DNA from: Streptomyces cinnabarinus
Lineage (GTDB): Bacteria > Actinomycetota > Actinomycetes > Streptomycetales > Streptomycetaceae
DNA: 64,000 nt
Direction: 5' to 3'
Assembly: GCF_027270315.1 (NCBI RefSeq)
Contig: NZ_CP114413.1
Span: 8,308,001-8,372,000 of the forward strand
This document shows, piece after piece, positions 9,037 to 19,002 of the stretch. The notes under the pieces were generated by a model. It ran no database searches, had not been told where the DNA came from, and worked only from the letters and a program-made list of their open reading frames with translations. The position numbers and the translations under genes were made by a program. Every line of letters starts with the position of its first letter. The stretch's first letter is position 1.

Positions 9037-10749
9037 ATGGACATCTTGCTCGTCGCCAGCGCGTTCAACAGCCTGTCCCAGCGTGTGTACGCCGAACTGT
9101 CCGACCTCGGCCACCGCGTGGACGTCGTCCTCGCCTCCCACGGCCCCGAGGCGGTCCGTGCCGCCGCGCGCGAGCTGTGCCCGGAGCTGATCCTCGCTCC
9201 GATGCTGAGGACGGCGCTTCCCGAGGACGTATGGCGGGAGTACACCTGCCTCGTCGTCCACCCGGGACCGCCCGGCGACCGCGGACCGTCCTCCCTGGAC
9301 TGGGCGATCGCCGAGGCGGCGCCGCGCTGGGGAGTGACGGTGCTCCAGGCCGAGGCGGCGATGGACGCGGGCCCCATCTGGGCGACCGAGTCGTTCCCGG
9401 TGCCGCCGGTGGGCAAGAGCGACCTGTACCGGAGCGAGGTGGGTGACGCCGCCTCGGCGGCCGTCCGCACGGCCGTACGGCGCTGCGCCGACGGTTCGTT
9501 CAAGCCGCGCCCGCAGAGCGATCCCGCGGTGCGCGTGGTGTGGCGTGATGCCTTCCGGCAGGAGCGGCGGCGGATCGACTGGGGGACGGACAGCACGGAG
9601 GTCGTGCTGCGCAAACTGCGCGGCGGCGACTCGCAGCCCGGCGTCCTGGACGAGATCCTCGGCCGGGAGGTGTTCCTGCACGGCGGACACCCCGAGGACC
9701 GGCTGCGTGGACGGCCCGGCGAGCTGCTCGCCACACGCGCGGGGGCGGTCTGCCGGGCCACCCGGGACGGTGCGGTGTGGATCCCGGAGCTGCGCCCCCG
9801 CAAGAACTCCGGTGACCCCGCCCCGTTCCGCCGCCCGGCGGCCGACGTGCTCGCCACCTTCGCTGCCGACGGTCCGGGGCACAGTCCACCGCCGGAGGAC
9901 CCCGCCCCGCTCGAACTGCCCCCCGACCGGCGGACCTGGACAGACATCCGCTACCGGCAGCACGGCGACACCGGCATCCTGACCTTCTCCTTCCCGGGCG
10001 GGGCGATGAGCACCGAGCAGTGCGGCCGGCTCCTCGCCGCCTACCGGTACGCGCTCACTCGCCCCACCTCGGTACTGGTCCTCGGCGGGGCGCGCGACTT
10101 CTTCGCCAACGGCATCCATCTGAACGTCATCGAGGCGGCGTCCGACCCGGCCGGCGAGTCCTGGGCGAATCTCCACGCGATCGACGACCTGGTCGAGGCG
10201 GTGCTGCGCACCACCGACCGGCTGGTGGTAGCGGCCCTCGGCGGCAACGCGGCGGCCGGCGGCCTCATGCTCGCGCTCGCCGCCGACGAGGTGTGGTGCC
10301 GCACGGGCGCCGTCCTCAATCCGCACTACCGCAGGATGGGCCTGTACGGCTCGGAGTTCTGGACGTACACGCTGCCGCGCCGCGTCGGAGAGGACGCGGC
10401 CCGTCGGCTGACGAGCGAGGCGCTGCCGGTGAGCGCCGCCACCGCGGCACGCATCGGTCTGGTGGACCGGCTCGTGCCCGTCGCGGCCGGGGAGTTCGCC
10501 GCCGCGACCGAACGCGGGGCGACGGCTCTCGCTCTTGACCCGGACCTCGCGCGGCGCATCGCCGCGAAGGCCACGGCACGGCGGGCCGACGAGGCGCGAC
10601 GCCCGCTCGCGGACTACCGGCGGGCCGAACTCGCCCGGATGCGTGCCGTCTTCTTCGACGCCCGGGCGCCGTACCACGCCCTGCGGTCGGCCTTCGTCAG
10701 AAAACAGCCCGGCGGATCCGACCGGCCACTGAGCGGGGAGGCGCGATGA
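9037..10749 (+). CDS. hypX: HypX, CO-generating hydrogenase maturation enzyme
   Basis: The 570-residue protein is a fusion. Residues 1-280 are a formyl-transferase-like module with HPGP at 75-78 and GPSSLDW at 83-89. Residues 310-570 are a crotonase-like module (NGIHLNVIEAA, then GGNAAAGGLMLALAADEVW). In the family the N-terminal module takes the formyl group of formyl-tetrahydrofolate onto CoA and the C-terminal module releases CO, which becomes the CO ligand of the NiFe(CN)2CO centre under aerobic conditions. It overlaps the protease gene by ATGA and leads the hyp operon. Confidence 0.93.
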   Translation: MDILLVASAFNSLSQRVYAELSDLGHRVDVVLASHGPEAVRAAARELCPELILAPMLRTALPEDVWREYTCLVVHPGPPGDRGPSSLDWAIAEAAPRWGVTVLQAEAAMDAGPIWATESFPVPPVGKSDLYRSEVGDAASAAVRTAVRRCADGSFKPRPQSDPAVRVVWRDAFRQERRRIDWGTDSTEVVLRKLRGGDSQPGVLDEILGREVFLHGGHPEDRLRGRPGELLATRAGAVCRATRDGAVWIPELRPRKNSGDPAPFRRPAADVLATFAADGPGHSPPPEDPAPLELPPDRRTWTDIRYRQHGDTGILTFSFPGGAMSTEQCGRLLAAYRYALTRPTSVLVLGGARDFFANGIHLNVIEAASDPAGESWANLHAIDDLVEAVLRTTDRLVVAALGGNAAAGGLMLALAADEVWCRTGAVLNPHYRRMGLYGSEFWTYTLPRRVGEDAARRLTSEALPVSAATAARIGLVDRLVPVAAGEFAAATERGATALALDPDLARRIAAKATARRADEARRPLADYRRAELARMRAVFFDARAPYHALRSAFVRKQPGGSDRPLSGEAR

Positions 10750-11342
10750 CCCGCTCCGGTACGCGGCTGCTGGTGGCGGGCGTCGGCAACATCTTCCTCG
10801 CGGACGACGCCTTCGGCCCCGAGGTCCTGCGCGCCCTGGAGCGGCGCCCCCTGCGGGCCGAGGTGCGGGCGCGGGACTTCGGCATCCGCGGCCTGGACCT
10901 TGCCTACGAACTCCTGGACGGCTACGACGTCACCGTCCTGGTCGACGCGGCCGAACGGGGCCACCCGCCCGGCACGCTGTCCCTGATCGAGCCGGAACTC
11001 CCCGGCGGCCCCCGCGCCACGGCCCCGCCCGAGGCCCACGGCATGGACCCCGCCAAGGTGCTCGCCCTGGCCGCCCATCTCGGCGACGGACCGCTGCCCC
11101 GCGTCCTCGTGCTGGCCTGCGAACCCCAGGTACGCCCACGCGGCGACGAGGACATCCTCCCCGGCATCAGCGCACCCGTGGCGGACGCGGTCGAGCGGGC
11201 TGTGGACGCCCTGCACGCCTTGGTCCCCGAGCTGCTCGCGGATCCCATGTCCAGCCCCCGGTTGAGCCGCCCGGAGGAATCCCCGAACCCGTCCGCGGCA
11301 GGGCTCGCCGCTCGGCCGGCCCGCGACGTCGAGGATCGATGA
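10746..11342 (+). CDS. [NiFe]-hydrogenase maturation protease
   Basis: The 198-residue product has the HyaD/HupD-type N terminus GVGNIFLADDAFGPEV (about 12-27), with the Glu/Asp positions that bind nickel in the family, and a later CEPQ segment. Such proteases cut the C-terminal tail of the large subunit after the His of DPCxxCGxH once nickel is in place; the large subunit here ends with a 22-residue tail beyond that His. The last 40 residues are a low-complexity extension. Translation is coupled to hypX through a 4-base overlap. Confidence 0.9.
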   Translation: MTRSGTRLLVAGVGNIFLADDAFGPEVLRALERRPLRAEVRARDFGIRGLDLAYELLDGYDVTVLVDAAERGHPPGTLSLIEPELPGGPRATAPPEAHGMDPAKVLALAAHLGDGPLPRVLVLACEPQVRPRGDEDILPGISAPVADAVERAVDALHALVPELLADPMSSPRLSRPEESPNPSAAGLAARPARDVEDR

Positions 11343-11397
11343 CCGGGACGCCGTTCCTGTCCCGGTTCATTCGAGTCCGTCGTGAGGAGCTGCGCCC

Positions 11398-12147
11398 ATG
11401 TGCGAGTCCGAGGACGTCACCCACGCCGCCCAGGCCGTCCTGGCGAAGAACGACGGCCTGGCCGCGCGCCTGCGCGCCGACCTGGCCCGGCGCCGGGTGA
11501 GCGTGGTCAATCTGCTGTCCAGCCCGGGCAGCGGCAAGACGGAACTGCTCGTCGGCTTGCTGGCGCGTGCGGTGGAGCGGGGCATCCCGGTGGCCGCGCT
11601 GACCGCCGACCTGGCGACGGAGAACGACGCCCGCCGACTCGCCCGCTCCGGGGCACCGGTCAAGCAACTGCTGACCGACGGCCTGTGCCATCTGGAGGCC
11701 CGGCAGCTGGGCGGGCATGTGGAGAACTGGCTGCCACCGGACACCGCGGTGCTCTTCGTGGAGAACGTCGGCAACCTGGTCTGCCCGGCCTCCTACGACC
11801 TCGGCGAGACCTTGCGGATCGTGCTCATGGCGGTGACCGAGGGCGCGGACAAGCCGCTCAAGTACCCCACCGCCTTCGGCTCCGCCCATCTGGTGGTGCT
11901 CACCAAGACGGATCTGGCCGAACCCGCCGACTTCGACGCCACGGCCTTCGACGCCCATGTGCGGCAGGTCAACCCCGGGGTGGAGATCGTACGGTCCTGC
12001 GCGCGCACCGGCGACGGTGTCGACACCGTCCTGGAGCGGGTGCTCGCCGTACGGGACGGGGCCCCGGTGCACCGTCCGCCCCTCGCGCCGCATCCGCACG
12101 GCCACGTGCACGAGGACTCCGGCCTCCCGGCCGGACATCTCTCGTGA
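11398..12147 (+). CDS. hypB: HypB, nickel-insertion GTPase
   Basis: The 249-residue SIMIBI GTPase has a P-loop SSPGSGKT at 41-48, an LTKTD guanine-specificity motif, and the MCESEDVTHAAQ start seen in many HypBs. A short histidine-rich end (PHPHGHVHED, about 226-235) could hold nickel. The N-terminal CxxCGC nickel motif of the E. coli protein is absent. It works with HypA to load nickel into the large subunit. It follows the protease gene by 55 bases and overlaps hypF by GTGA. Confidence 0.95.
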   Translation: MCESEDVTHAAQAVLAKNDGLAARLRADLARRRVSVVNLLSSPGSGKTELLVGLLARAVERGIPVAALTADLATENDARRLARSGAPVKQLLTDGLCHLEARQLGGHVENWLPPDTAVLFVENVGNLVCPASYDLGETLRIVLMAVTEGADKPLKYPTAFGSAHLVVLTKTDLAEPADFDATAFDAHVRQVNPGVEIVRSCARTGDGVDTVLERVLAVRDGAPVHRPPLAPHPHGHVHEDSGLPAGHLS

Positions 12148-14471
12148 CAGCGCCCACCACCCCGGCGGTACGCCGCCGCGTCGTCGTGCACGGCACCGTG
12201 CAGGGCGTGGGCTTCCGCCCGTACGTGCACCGGCTGGCCTGCGACCTGATGCTGTCCGGATTCGTCGGCAACACCGCGTACGGCGTGCTCATCGAGGTGG
12301 AGGGCACACCGGAGGACGTGGGCCGGTTCTGCGACCTGCTGGCCGCCGAGCCGCCGCCGCTGGCCGCCGTCACCGGCCTCGGCGTCGAGGACGTACCCGC
12401 CACGGGCGCCGACGACGCCTTCACCATCCGCACCACCGAGCAGTCCCCGGGCCGCACCCAGCTGCCGCCGGACACCGCCACCTGTGCCGACTGCCTGCGT
12501 GAGCTGGCCGATCCGGGCGACCGCCGGCACCGCCACCCCTTCGTCACCTGCACCCACTGCGGACCCCGGTTCACCATCGCCACCGGGATGCCGTACGACC
12601 GGGCGGCCACCACGATGACCGGCTTCCCTCTGTGTCCCGCCTGTGCCCGGGAGTACGGCGATCCCGGTGACCGGCGGTTCCACGCCCAGCCCGTGGCCTG
12701 CCCCGACTGCGGACCCCGGCTGCGTCTGGTGCCCGCACCCGGCAGCGGCATCCGCCCCGCCCGTGGCGCCGACGCGACGGCGGCGGCCCGGGCGCTGCTG
12801 GCCGCCGGCCGGATCGTCGCGGTGAAAGGCCTCGGCGGCTACCACCTGGCCTGCGACGCCGACAACCCACGGGCCGTAGACGCACTGCGCACCCGTAAGG
12901 CCCGAGGCGGCAAGCCTTTCGCGGTGATGTGCGCGGACCTCGCCGCCGCGGAGCGGCTCGCCGAGATCTCCGACGCCGAGCGCGCCGCCCTCACCGGGCC
13001 CCGGCGCCCGATCGTCCTGCTCCGGCCGCGCACCTCGAACCTCGCCCCCGGCGTCTGCCCGGGCAGCCCGCACCTTGGCGTGATGCTGCCCTACACGCCC
13101 GTGCACACCCTGCTGTTCGGACTGCCCGGCGATCCTCCGGGCCCGCGCGTGCTGGTCATGACGAGCGGCAACCGCTCCGGGGAACCGATCGTCACCGACG
13201 ACGAGGAGGCACTGACCCGGCTGGCGGGACTGGCCGACGCCTGGCTCGCCCACGACCGCCCCATCGCCGCGCCGTGCGACGACTCACTGCTGCGGGTGCG
13301 CCCCGACGGCACCCAGCAGGTGCTGCGCCGCTCCCGCGGCTATGTGCCCAGGCCGCTGCGCCTGCCGTTCTCGGTGCGCCCCACTCTCGCGGTGGGCGGC
13401 GACCTGAAGAACGCGCTGTGCCTCGGCGAGGGCGACCAGGCCTGGTTCGGCCCCCACATCGGAGACATGGGGGAGCTGACGACCCTGGAGGCCGCGCGGC
13501 GGGCGGAGTCCCACCTGCGGGCCCTGACCGGGGTGAGCCCCGAACGCGTCGTCGCCGACCGGCACCCGGGCTACCACTCGTCACGGTGGGCCCGCCGACG
13601 GGCCTCGGGGCTGCCCGAACCGAGCCCCGTCCTGGTCCAGCACCATCACGCGCACCTCGCCTCCACGATGGCCGAGCACGGCCTCGACGGCACCACCCCC
13701 GTGATCGGCGTCGCGTTCGACGGCACCGGTTACGGTGACGACGGCACCGTCTGGGGCGGCGAGTTCCTGCTCGCCGACTACCTCGGCCACCGGCGCTTCA
13801 GCCACCTGACCCCGGCCCCGCTCCCCGGCGGCGACGCGGGCGTCGCCAACCCCTGCCGTCTGGCGCTGGCCCGGCTGTGGGCCGCCGGCCTGCCATGGGA
13901 CCCGGCCCTGCCCAGCGTCACTGCTTGCGCACCCGATGAACTGGCCATCCTGAAAAGGCAGCTGACTCGCCACGTGGCCTGCGTGCCGACCTCCAGCATG
14001 GGCCGGCTCTTCGATGCCGTCGCGTCCCTGGCTGGGGTGTGCCACCGCGCGGGATACGAGGCCCAGGCCGCCCTGGAGCTGGAGGCCGCGGCGGCCTCGG
14101 CCTGGGGCGGCGACAGCGCGGCGTACGCCTTCGGCGTCGGCCCCCGGGGCTGTGATCCGGCGCCGCTGCTCGGCTCGATCGTCGCCGACCTGCGCAGCGG
14201 CACCCCTGCGACGGTGATCGCCGCCCGCTTCCACCGGGGCGTCGCGCGCGCTGTGCTGGAGATCTGCCGACGCGCACGCGGGGCCACCGGGCTCACGGTC
14301 GTCGCCCTGAGCGGCGGCGTCTTCGCCAACGCGCTGCTGGAGCTGGAGTGCACGACGCTGTTGGCCGACGACGGCTTCGCGGTGCTCAGGCACGGCGAAG
14401 TCCCGCCGAACGACGGCGGGTTGGCCCTCGGCCAGTTGGCGGTCGCGGCCCACGAACGACGAACGGAGTGA
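12144..14471 (+). CDS. hypF: HypF carbamoyltransferase
   Basis: The 775-residue protein shows all HypF modules in order: acylphosphatase-like (GTVQGVGFRPYVHRLA, about 15-30), two zinc fingers (CADC/CTHCGPR and CPAC/CPDCGPR, about 115-200), a YrdC-like domain (VKGLGGYHLACDADN), and a Kae1-like C-terminal domain with the QHHHAHLAS metal motif. It turns carbamoyl phosphate into carbamoyl-AMP and carbamoylates the C-terminal Cys of HypE, giving the cyanide ligands. The GTG start overlaps the hypB stop by four bases, the best start on length and coupling. Confidence 0.96.
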   Translation: MTAPTTPAVRRRVVVHGTVQGVGFRPYVHRLACDLMLSGFVGNTAYGVLIEVEGTPEDVGRFCDLLAAEPPPLAAVTGLGVEDVPATGADDAFTIRTTEQSPGRTQLPPDTATCADCLRELADPGDRRHRHPFVTCTHCGPRFTIATGMPYDRAATTMTGFPLCPACAREYGDPGDRRFHAQPVACPDCGPRLRLVPAPGSGIRPARGADATAAARALLAAGRIVAVKGLGGYHLACDADNPRAVDALRTRKARGGKPFAVMCADLAAAERLAEISDAERAALTGPRRPIVLLRPRTSNLAPGVCPGSPHLGVMLPYTPVHTLLFGLPGDPPGPRVLVMTSGNRSGEPIVTDDEEALTRLAGLADAWLAHDRPIAAPCDDSLLRVRPDGTQQVLRRSRGYVPRPLRLPFSVRPTLAVGGDLKNALCLGEGDQAWFGPHIGDMGELTTLEAARRAESHLRALTGVSPERVVADRHPGYHSSRWARRRASGLPEPSPVLVQHHHAHLASTMAEHGLDGTTPVIGVAFDGTGYGDDGTVWGGEFLLADYLGHRRFSHLTPAPLPGGDAGVANPCRLALARLWAAGLPWDPALPSVTACAPDELAILKRQLTRHVACVPTSSMGRLFDAVASLAGVCHRAGYEAQAALELEAAAASAWGGDSAAYAFGVGPRGCDPAPLLGSIVADLRSGTPATVIAARFHRGVARAVLEICRRARGATGLTVVALSGGVFANALLELECTTLLADDGFAVLRHGEVPPNDGGLALGQLAVAAHERRTE

Positions 14472-14473
14472 CC

Positions 14474-14787
14474 ATGTGTTTGGCAGTGCCCGGCAAGGTC
14501 GTGTCCATCGACACCGGATCCGATCCGCTCACCGGAACGATCGATTTCGGCGGCGTGCGCAAGGAAGCCTGCCTGGAGTACGTCTCCGACGTGCGGGTCG
14601 GTGAGTACGTCATCGTGCACGTCGGATTCGCGCTCCAGCGCCTGGACGAGGAGTCGGCGCTGGCCTCCCTGAAGCTCTTCGAGGAACTGGGGTTGCTGGA
14701 GGAGGAGTTCGGCGACGCCTGGGAACAGGCGGCCCGGGACGCGGGAGTCGCCGCGGTGGGCGAGGAACCCCGAGAGAGTGAGGCCCG

Positions 14788-14791
<4 letters not shown>
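14474..14791 (+). CDS. hypC: HypC hydrogenase assembly chaperone
   Basis: A 105-residue protein with the invariant N terminus MCLAVPGKV; Cys2 carries the Fe(CN)2CO unit between HypD and the large-subunit precursor. The beta-barrel core spans about residues 1-75, and the acidic tail is longer than in many HypCs. GGAG lies directly upstream inside the end of hypF, and hypC overlaps hypD by GTGA. Confidence 0.95.
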
Positions 14792-15922
<1,131 letters not shown>

Positions 15923-15930
<8 letters not shown>

Positions 15931-16993
15931 ACTCGTCGAACCGACGGTCGACCCCGCCGACTGGACCTGTCCCGCCCCGCTGCGCGACCAGCCGCTGGTG
16001 GTGATGGGGCACGGCGGAGGCGGTGCCCTGTCCGCCGAGCTGATGGAGCAGGTGTTCGCCCCCGCCTACGGCAACGCCACGCTCGCCGCGCTGGCCGACT
16101 CCGCCGTCCTCGAACTGGGCGGGGCCCGGCTGGCGTTCTCCACCGACGCCTATGTGGTCCGGCCGCTGTTCTTTCCCGGCGGCAGCCTGGGCGACCTCGC
16201 GGTCAACGGCACCGTGAACGACTTGGCGATGAGCGGTGCCCGGCCCGCCTTCCTTTCCGCCGCCTTCGTACTGGAGGAGGGCGTGCAGCTGAGCGTCGTC
16301 GAAGGGATCGCGCGCGCCATGGGCGCGGCGGCCGAGGCGGCGGGAGTCGTCGTGGCCACGGGCGACACCAAGGTCGTGGAGTCCGGGCACGGCGACGGCG
16401 TCTATGTCACCACCTCCGGGGTGGGGCTCGTTCCCGACGGGGTGGACATCCGGCCCCAGCGCGCCCGGCCCGGTGACGCCGTCATCGTCAGCGGCCCGAT
16501 CGGCCTGCACGGGGTTGCCGTCATGAGCGTGCGGGAGGGACTGGAGTTCGGCGTCGAGATCGCCAGCGACACCGCGCCGCTGGCCGGCCTGGTGGCGGCG
16601 ATGCTGGCGGTCACCCCTGACATCCATGTGCTGCGCGATCCCACCCGCGGTGGACTGGCCGCGTCCCTGAACGAGATCGCCCGTGCCTCGGGCACGGGTG
16701 TCCGGCTGCGGGAGCGCGCGATCCCGGTGCCGGACGCGGTCGCGAACGCCTGCGGGTTCCTGGGCCTCGATCCCCTCTACGTGGCCAACGAGGGGCGGCT
16801 GGTCGCCTTCGTACCGCCATCGGCGGCGGAGGAGGTCCTCGCCGCGATGCGCGCCCACCCTCAGGGCGTCGGCGCCACCCTGATCGGGGAGTGCGTCGCC
16901 GAGCATCCCGGCATGGTCGTGGTCGCGACCGGCCTCGGCGGGACCCGGGTGGTGGACCTGCCGCTGGGTGAGCAACTGCCGCGTATCTGCTGA
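15923..16993 (+). CDS. hypE: HypE cyanide-forming dehydratase
   Basis: The 356-residue AIR-synthase-like ATPase begins with MGHGGGG around residue 28, carries FSTDAYVV and GDTKVV, and ends in PRIC. The terminal Cys356 is carbamoylated by HypF and dehydrated to thiocyanate, which donates CN to the iron. The start is TTG 15923, read inside the hypD end, an unusual start codon but the one that gives the normal SELVEP-type N terminus. It is the last gene of the plus-strand hyp operon and runs into a long hairpin. Confidence 0.94.
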
Positions 16994-16998
16994 CCCGC

Positions 16999-17047
16999 AC
17001 GGACCGGGCCCCGCCACGGCACGTTGCCGTGGCGGGGCCCGGTCCGT
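16999..17047. terminator. Bidirectional terminator, perfect 23-bp stem between hypE and hypA
   Basis: Bases 16999-17021 are exactly complementary to 17025-17047, with a 3-base loop (CGT). The hypE stop lies five bases to the left, and the right arm shares its last base with the hypA stop codon. A stem of this length with no mismatch should stop transcription from both sides. Confidence 0.92.
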
Positions 17048-17385
17048 CAGTGGACTCCGGTGATCTCCAACTCCCGGCCGCTGCGCAACTCGGTGGAGGG
17101 CTGATCGCAGCGTGGGCACCAGAAGAACGGCGGCATGCCCACGGGGAACTCCTCGGCGCACGGGCCGCAGTAGGCATGAGCGGGGACCTGCTCCACCACG
17201 AGCCGGGCCGCGGCGAGGGCGGTGCCGTCGCGGGCCACCTCGAAGGCGAAGCTCAGCGCGTCGGGGACGACACCGGCCAGCTCGCCGACCCGGACGGTGA
17301 CCGCCGAGACGGCCTTCGTGCCGTCCGCCCGGGCGCGCTCGTCGGCCTGCTCGATGATCGCGGTCGCGATCGAGAGCTCGTGCAC
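17047..17385 (-). CDS. hypA: HypA nickel metallochaperone
   Basis: A 112-residue HypA starting at GTG with the invariant (M)HELS N terminus, where His2 binds nickel, and a zinc site made of CGPC and CPRC about 20 residues apart. I fixed the start at 17385 because the family's nickel site needs the N-terminal MHE; the frame is open further upstream. It delivers nickel with HypB. Unlike the other hyp genes it belongs to the structural operon, seven bases after the small membrane-protein gene. Confidence 0.95.
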   Translation of the reverse strand: MHELSIATAIIEQADERARADGTKAVSAVTVRVGELAGVVPDALSFAFEVARDGTALAAARLVVEQVPAHAYCGPCAEEFPVGMPPFFWCPRCDQPSTELRSGRELEITGVH

Positions 17386-17392
17386 GACCGGA

Positions 17393-17578
17393 TCACGGGT
17401 AGCGGCGGCGCGCACGAAGCCCGCCTGCCATCCGCCAGATCCGCACTTCGCGGCGCAGGCTCGGGAACTCACTGACCAGGAAGGCCAGCACCACCGCGCC
17501 CACCAGGACGGCCTCGGCCATCAGCACCCGGTGTCCTGACGCCGTGGCTCTCCCGGTATCTGCTTGTTGGACCTTCAT
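17393..17578 (-). CDS. Small single-pass membrane protein in the hydrogenase operon
   Basis: A 61-residue protein with one hydrophobic segment (about 21-37, MAEAVLVGAVVLAFLV) followed by a basic tail (RREVRIWRM, RARRRYP). AGGGAG lies nine bases before ATG 17578. It is placed between hypA and another small gene and is probably translated with them. I do not know its role; a membrane anchor or tether for the otherwise soluble hydrogenase would be possible but is inference. Confidence 0.7.
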   Translation of the reverse strand: MKVQQADTGRATASGHRVLMAEAVLVGAVVLAFLVSEFPSLRREVRIWRMAGGLRARRRYP

Positions 17579-17600
17579 TGCGGAAACTCCCTGTCGATCG

Positions 17601-17807
17601 TCATCCCGGGGGGATGTTCGGCATGACGTCGAGCAGGGCGTCGTGCCGCTTCCAATGGATCCCGGTGGAGCGGCGCGCGTCTGCGGTGCCGTCCGCGTGA
17701 TGCCCGGTCTGGTGTGTGTACGGACCCCGGTTGCCCTGGTGCATGCCGGGCACGTGCCCGGTCGCGTCGGGCTTGGTGGCGGGTCGGCCGACCCTGATGC
17801 TGCCCAT
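17601..17807 (-). CDS. Small uncharacterised His-rich protein in the hydrogenase operon
   Basis: A 68-residue basic protein (MGSIRVGRPATKPDATGHVPG...) with several His, Gly and Asn residues and no membrane segment. AAAGGA precedes ATG 17807. It is 22 bases upstream of the small membrane-protein gene and 47 bases after the DUF5947-like gene. No known domain is visible. Histidines at roughly every tenth residue could bind metal, but there is no recognised site. Confidence 0.65.
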   Translation of the reverse strand: MGSIRVGRPATKPDATGHVPGMHQGNRGPYTHQTGHHADGTADARRSTGIHWKRHDALLDVMPNIPPG

Positions 17808-17854
17808 GAGGTGGTCCTTTCTTCCTCTCGCCGCCGCGCCGCGGGGTGCGGCGG

Positions 17855-18451
17855 TCATGGCCGCTCGGTGAGATCCGCGAAGAACCGCTCGACGGCCGGC
17901 CAGACCCGGCCGCCACCGGACAGGCCCCGCCATTCCCGGCGGACGAGGGCGACCATCCGGAAGCAGTCGTCGACCGGCACGATCCAGTGGTGGTCGAGGC
18001 CGTGCACGGTGTTCACCAGCAGCGCCTCCACGTCCGGCTGCAGGGAGGCAAGCTCCGGCCGGGCTGCGACCAGGCGTCGCCAGGCAGTCGCGTCCACCTC
18101 CCAACGCATGGCACCGGCAGGGCTCGGGCCCTCCGCCGTGACCGTGCCGTCGGCACGGGGCACGAAGAACACCAGGCCGACGGGCACGCCCAGGACCTCA
18201 GTGTCCACCTTGGGGAGCCGGATCCGCCTGCGGGGGACGAGCCGGTAGCGGCCGTCCCCCGCGCTGCCGTCTGCGAACAGCACCGAACAGGCGCCACAGG
18301 CACAGGCGACCTGCTCCTCGGAGAGGTCGTACAGGTGGGCGTGCTCGTCGGGAACCGGCGCGGCGCACAGGTCGCACCGCTCCGCCTCGGCGCTCGCCGT
18401 GCGGCGGGCCGAGGAGCGGATGAGGCGGGCCAGGGCACCCTGAGTGGTCAT
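17855..18451 (-). CDS. DUF5947-like hydrogenase-associated protein
   Basis: The 198-residue product has five cysteines near its N terminus (CDLC at 26-29 and CACGAC at 50-55) that look like a zinc or iron knuckle, then a beta-rich body with LGVPVGLVFFVPR. I match it to DUF5947, a family found with actinobacterial hydrogenases, from memory of its layout. A part in iron-sulfur or cofactor assembly is inferred from the neighbours. Its ATG overlaps the upstream gene by four bases. Confidence 0.75.
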   Translation of the reverse strand: MTTQGALARLIRSSARRTASAEAERCDLCAAPVPDEHAHLYDLSEEQVACACGACSVLFADGSAGDGRYRLVPRRRIRLPKVDTEVLGVPVGLVFFVPRADGTVTAEGPSPAGAMRWEVDATAWRRLVAARPELASLQPDVEALLVNTVHGLDHHWIVPVDDCFRMVALVRREWRGLSGGGRVWPAVERFFADLTERP

Positions 18452-19002
18452 GGTGCGCCCCGGTGGGTGAGCGTGGTCAGCGGTACGAACGCGGGGGGCG
18501 TGACCTCCACCGGCTCCACCGCCGTGAGCTCCGGCGCGACGGCGAGCACCGCCTCCCGGACCGCGGCGGTGACGTCGCCGGCCCCCGTACCGCACCCGGA
18601 GCCGCAACCGCTGCCCGCCGTCAGCCGGACCCGGCCCACGCCCGCCTCCACGCCCGCCCACTCCACGTCGCCGCCGCGTTCGCGCACCGCGGGCCGCAAC
18701 CTCTCGACCGCGCGGGCCGCCCGGCGCTCGACGGGCTCCGGGTGGAGGGAGTGCAGCACCAGCAGATGGCCCAGCAACTCGTCGTCGGCGAGGCGTTCGG
18801 CCAGCGGCCCGTCGGCCTGGTCCATGACCCGGGCCAGCGCCTCGCCGTAGACCTCGGTCAGGAGCCCGACCGCTTCGACGGCGGAGCGGGTGGCCGGGCC
18901 GGGCGCCGCGTCGAGCCCTTCCAGCAGCTCGTCGAGCCGGGCCAGGCGGGCCTCCACGTCCGGGTCGGCCAGCCGCTCGGCCGCGGCCTCGGGCTCAGCC
19001 AT
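18448..19002 (-). CDS. NifU-like iron-sulfur protein
   Basis: The 184-residue protein has a helical N-terminal half and a NifU-C-like C-terminal half (about 92-184): VERLRPAVRERGGDVEW, then a cysteine loop SGCGSGCG. The cysteines (Cys133 and Cys137) are spaced CxxxC rather than the usual CxxC, so cluster binding may differ. It overlaps the large-subunit gene by eight bases. It probably helps build or protect the small-subunit clusters. Confidence 0.75.
   Translation of the reverse strand: MAEPEAAAERLADPDVEARLARLDELLEGLDAAPGPATRSAVEAVGLLTEVYGEALARVMDQADGPLAERLADDELLGHLLVLHSLHPEPVERRAARAVERLRPAVRERGGDVEWAGVEAGVGRVRLTAGSGCGSGCGTGAGDVTAAVREAVLAVAPELTAVEPVEVTPPAFVPLTTLTHRGAP

Noticed and set aside
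8377..10677. 766-codon minus-strand frame opposite hypX
   Set aside because: Antisense shadow of hypX, with composition typical of complement frames.
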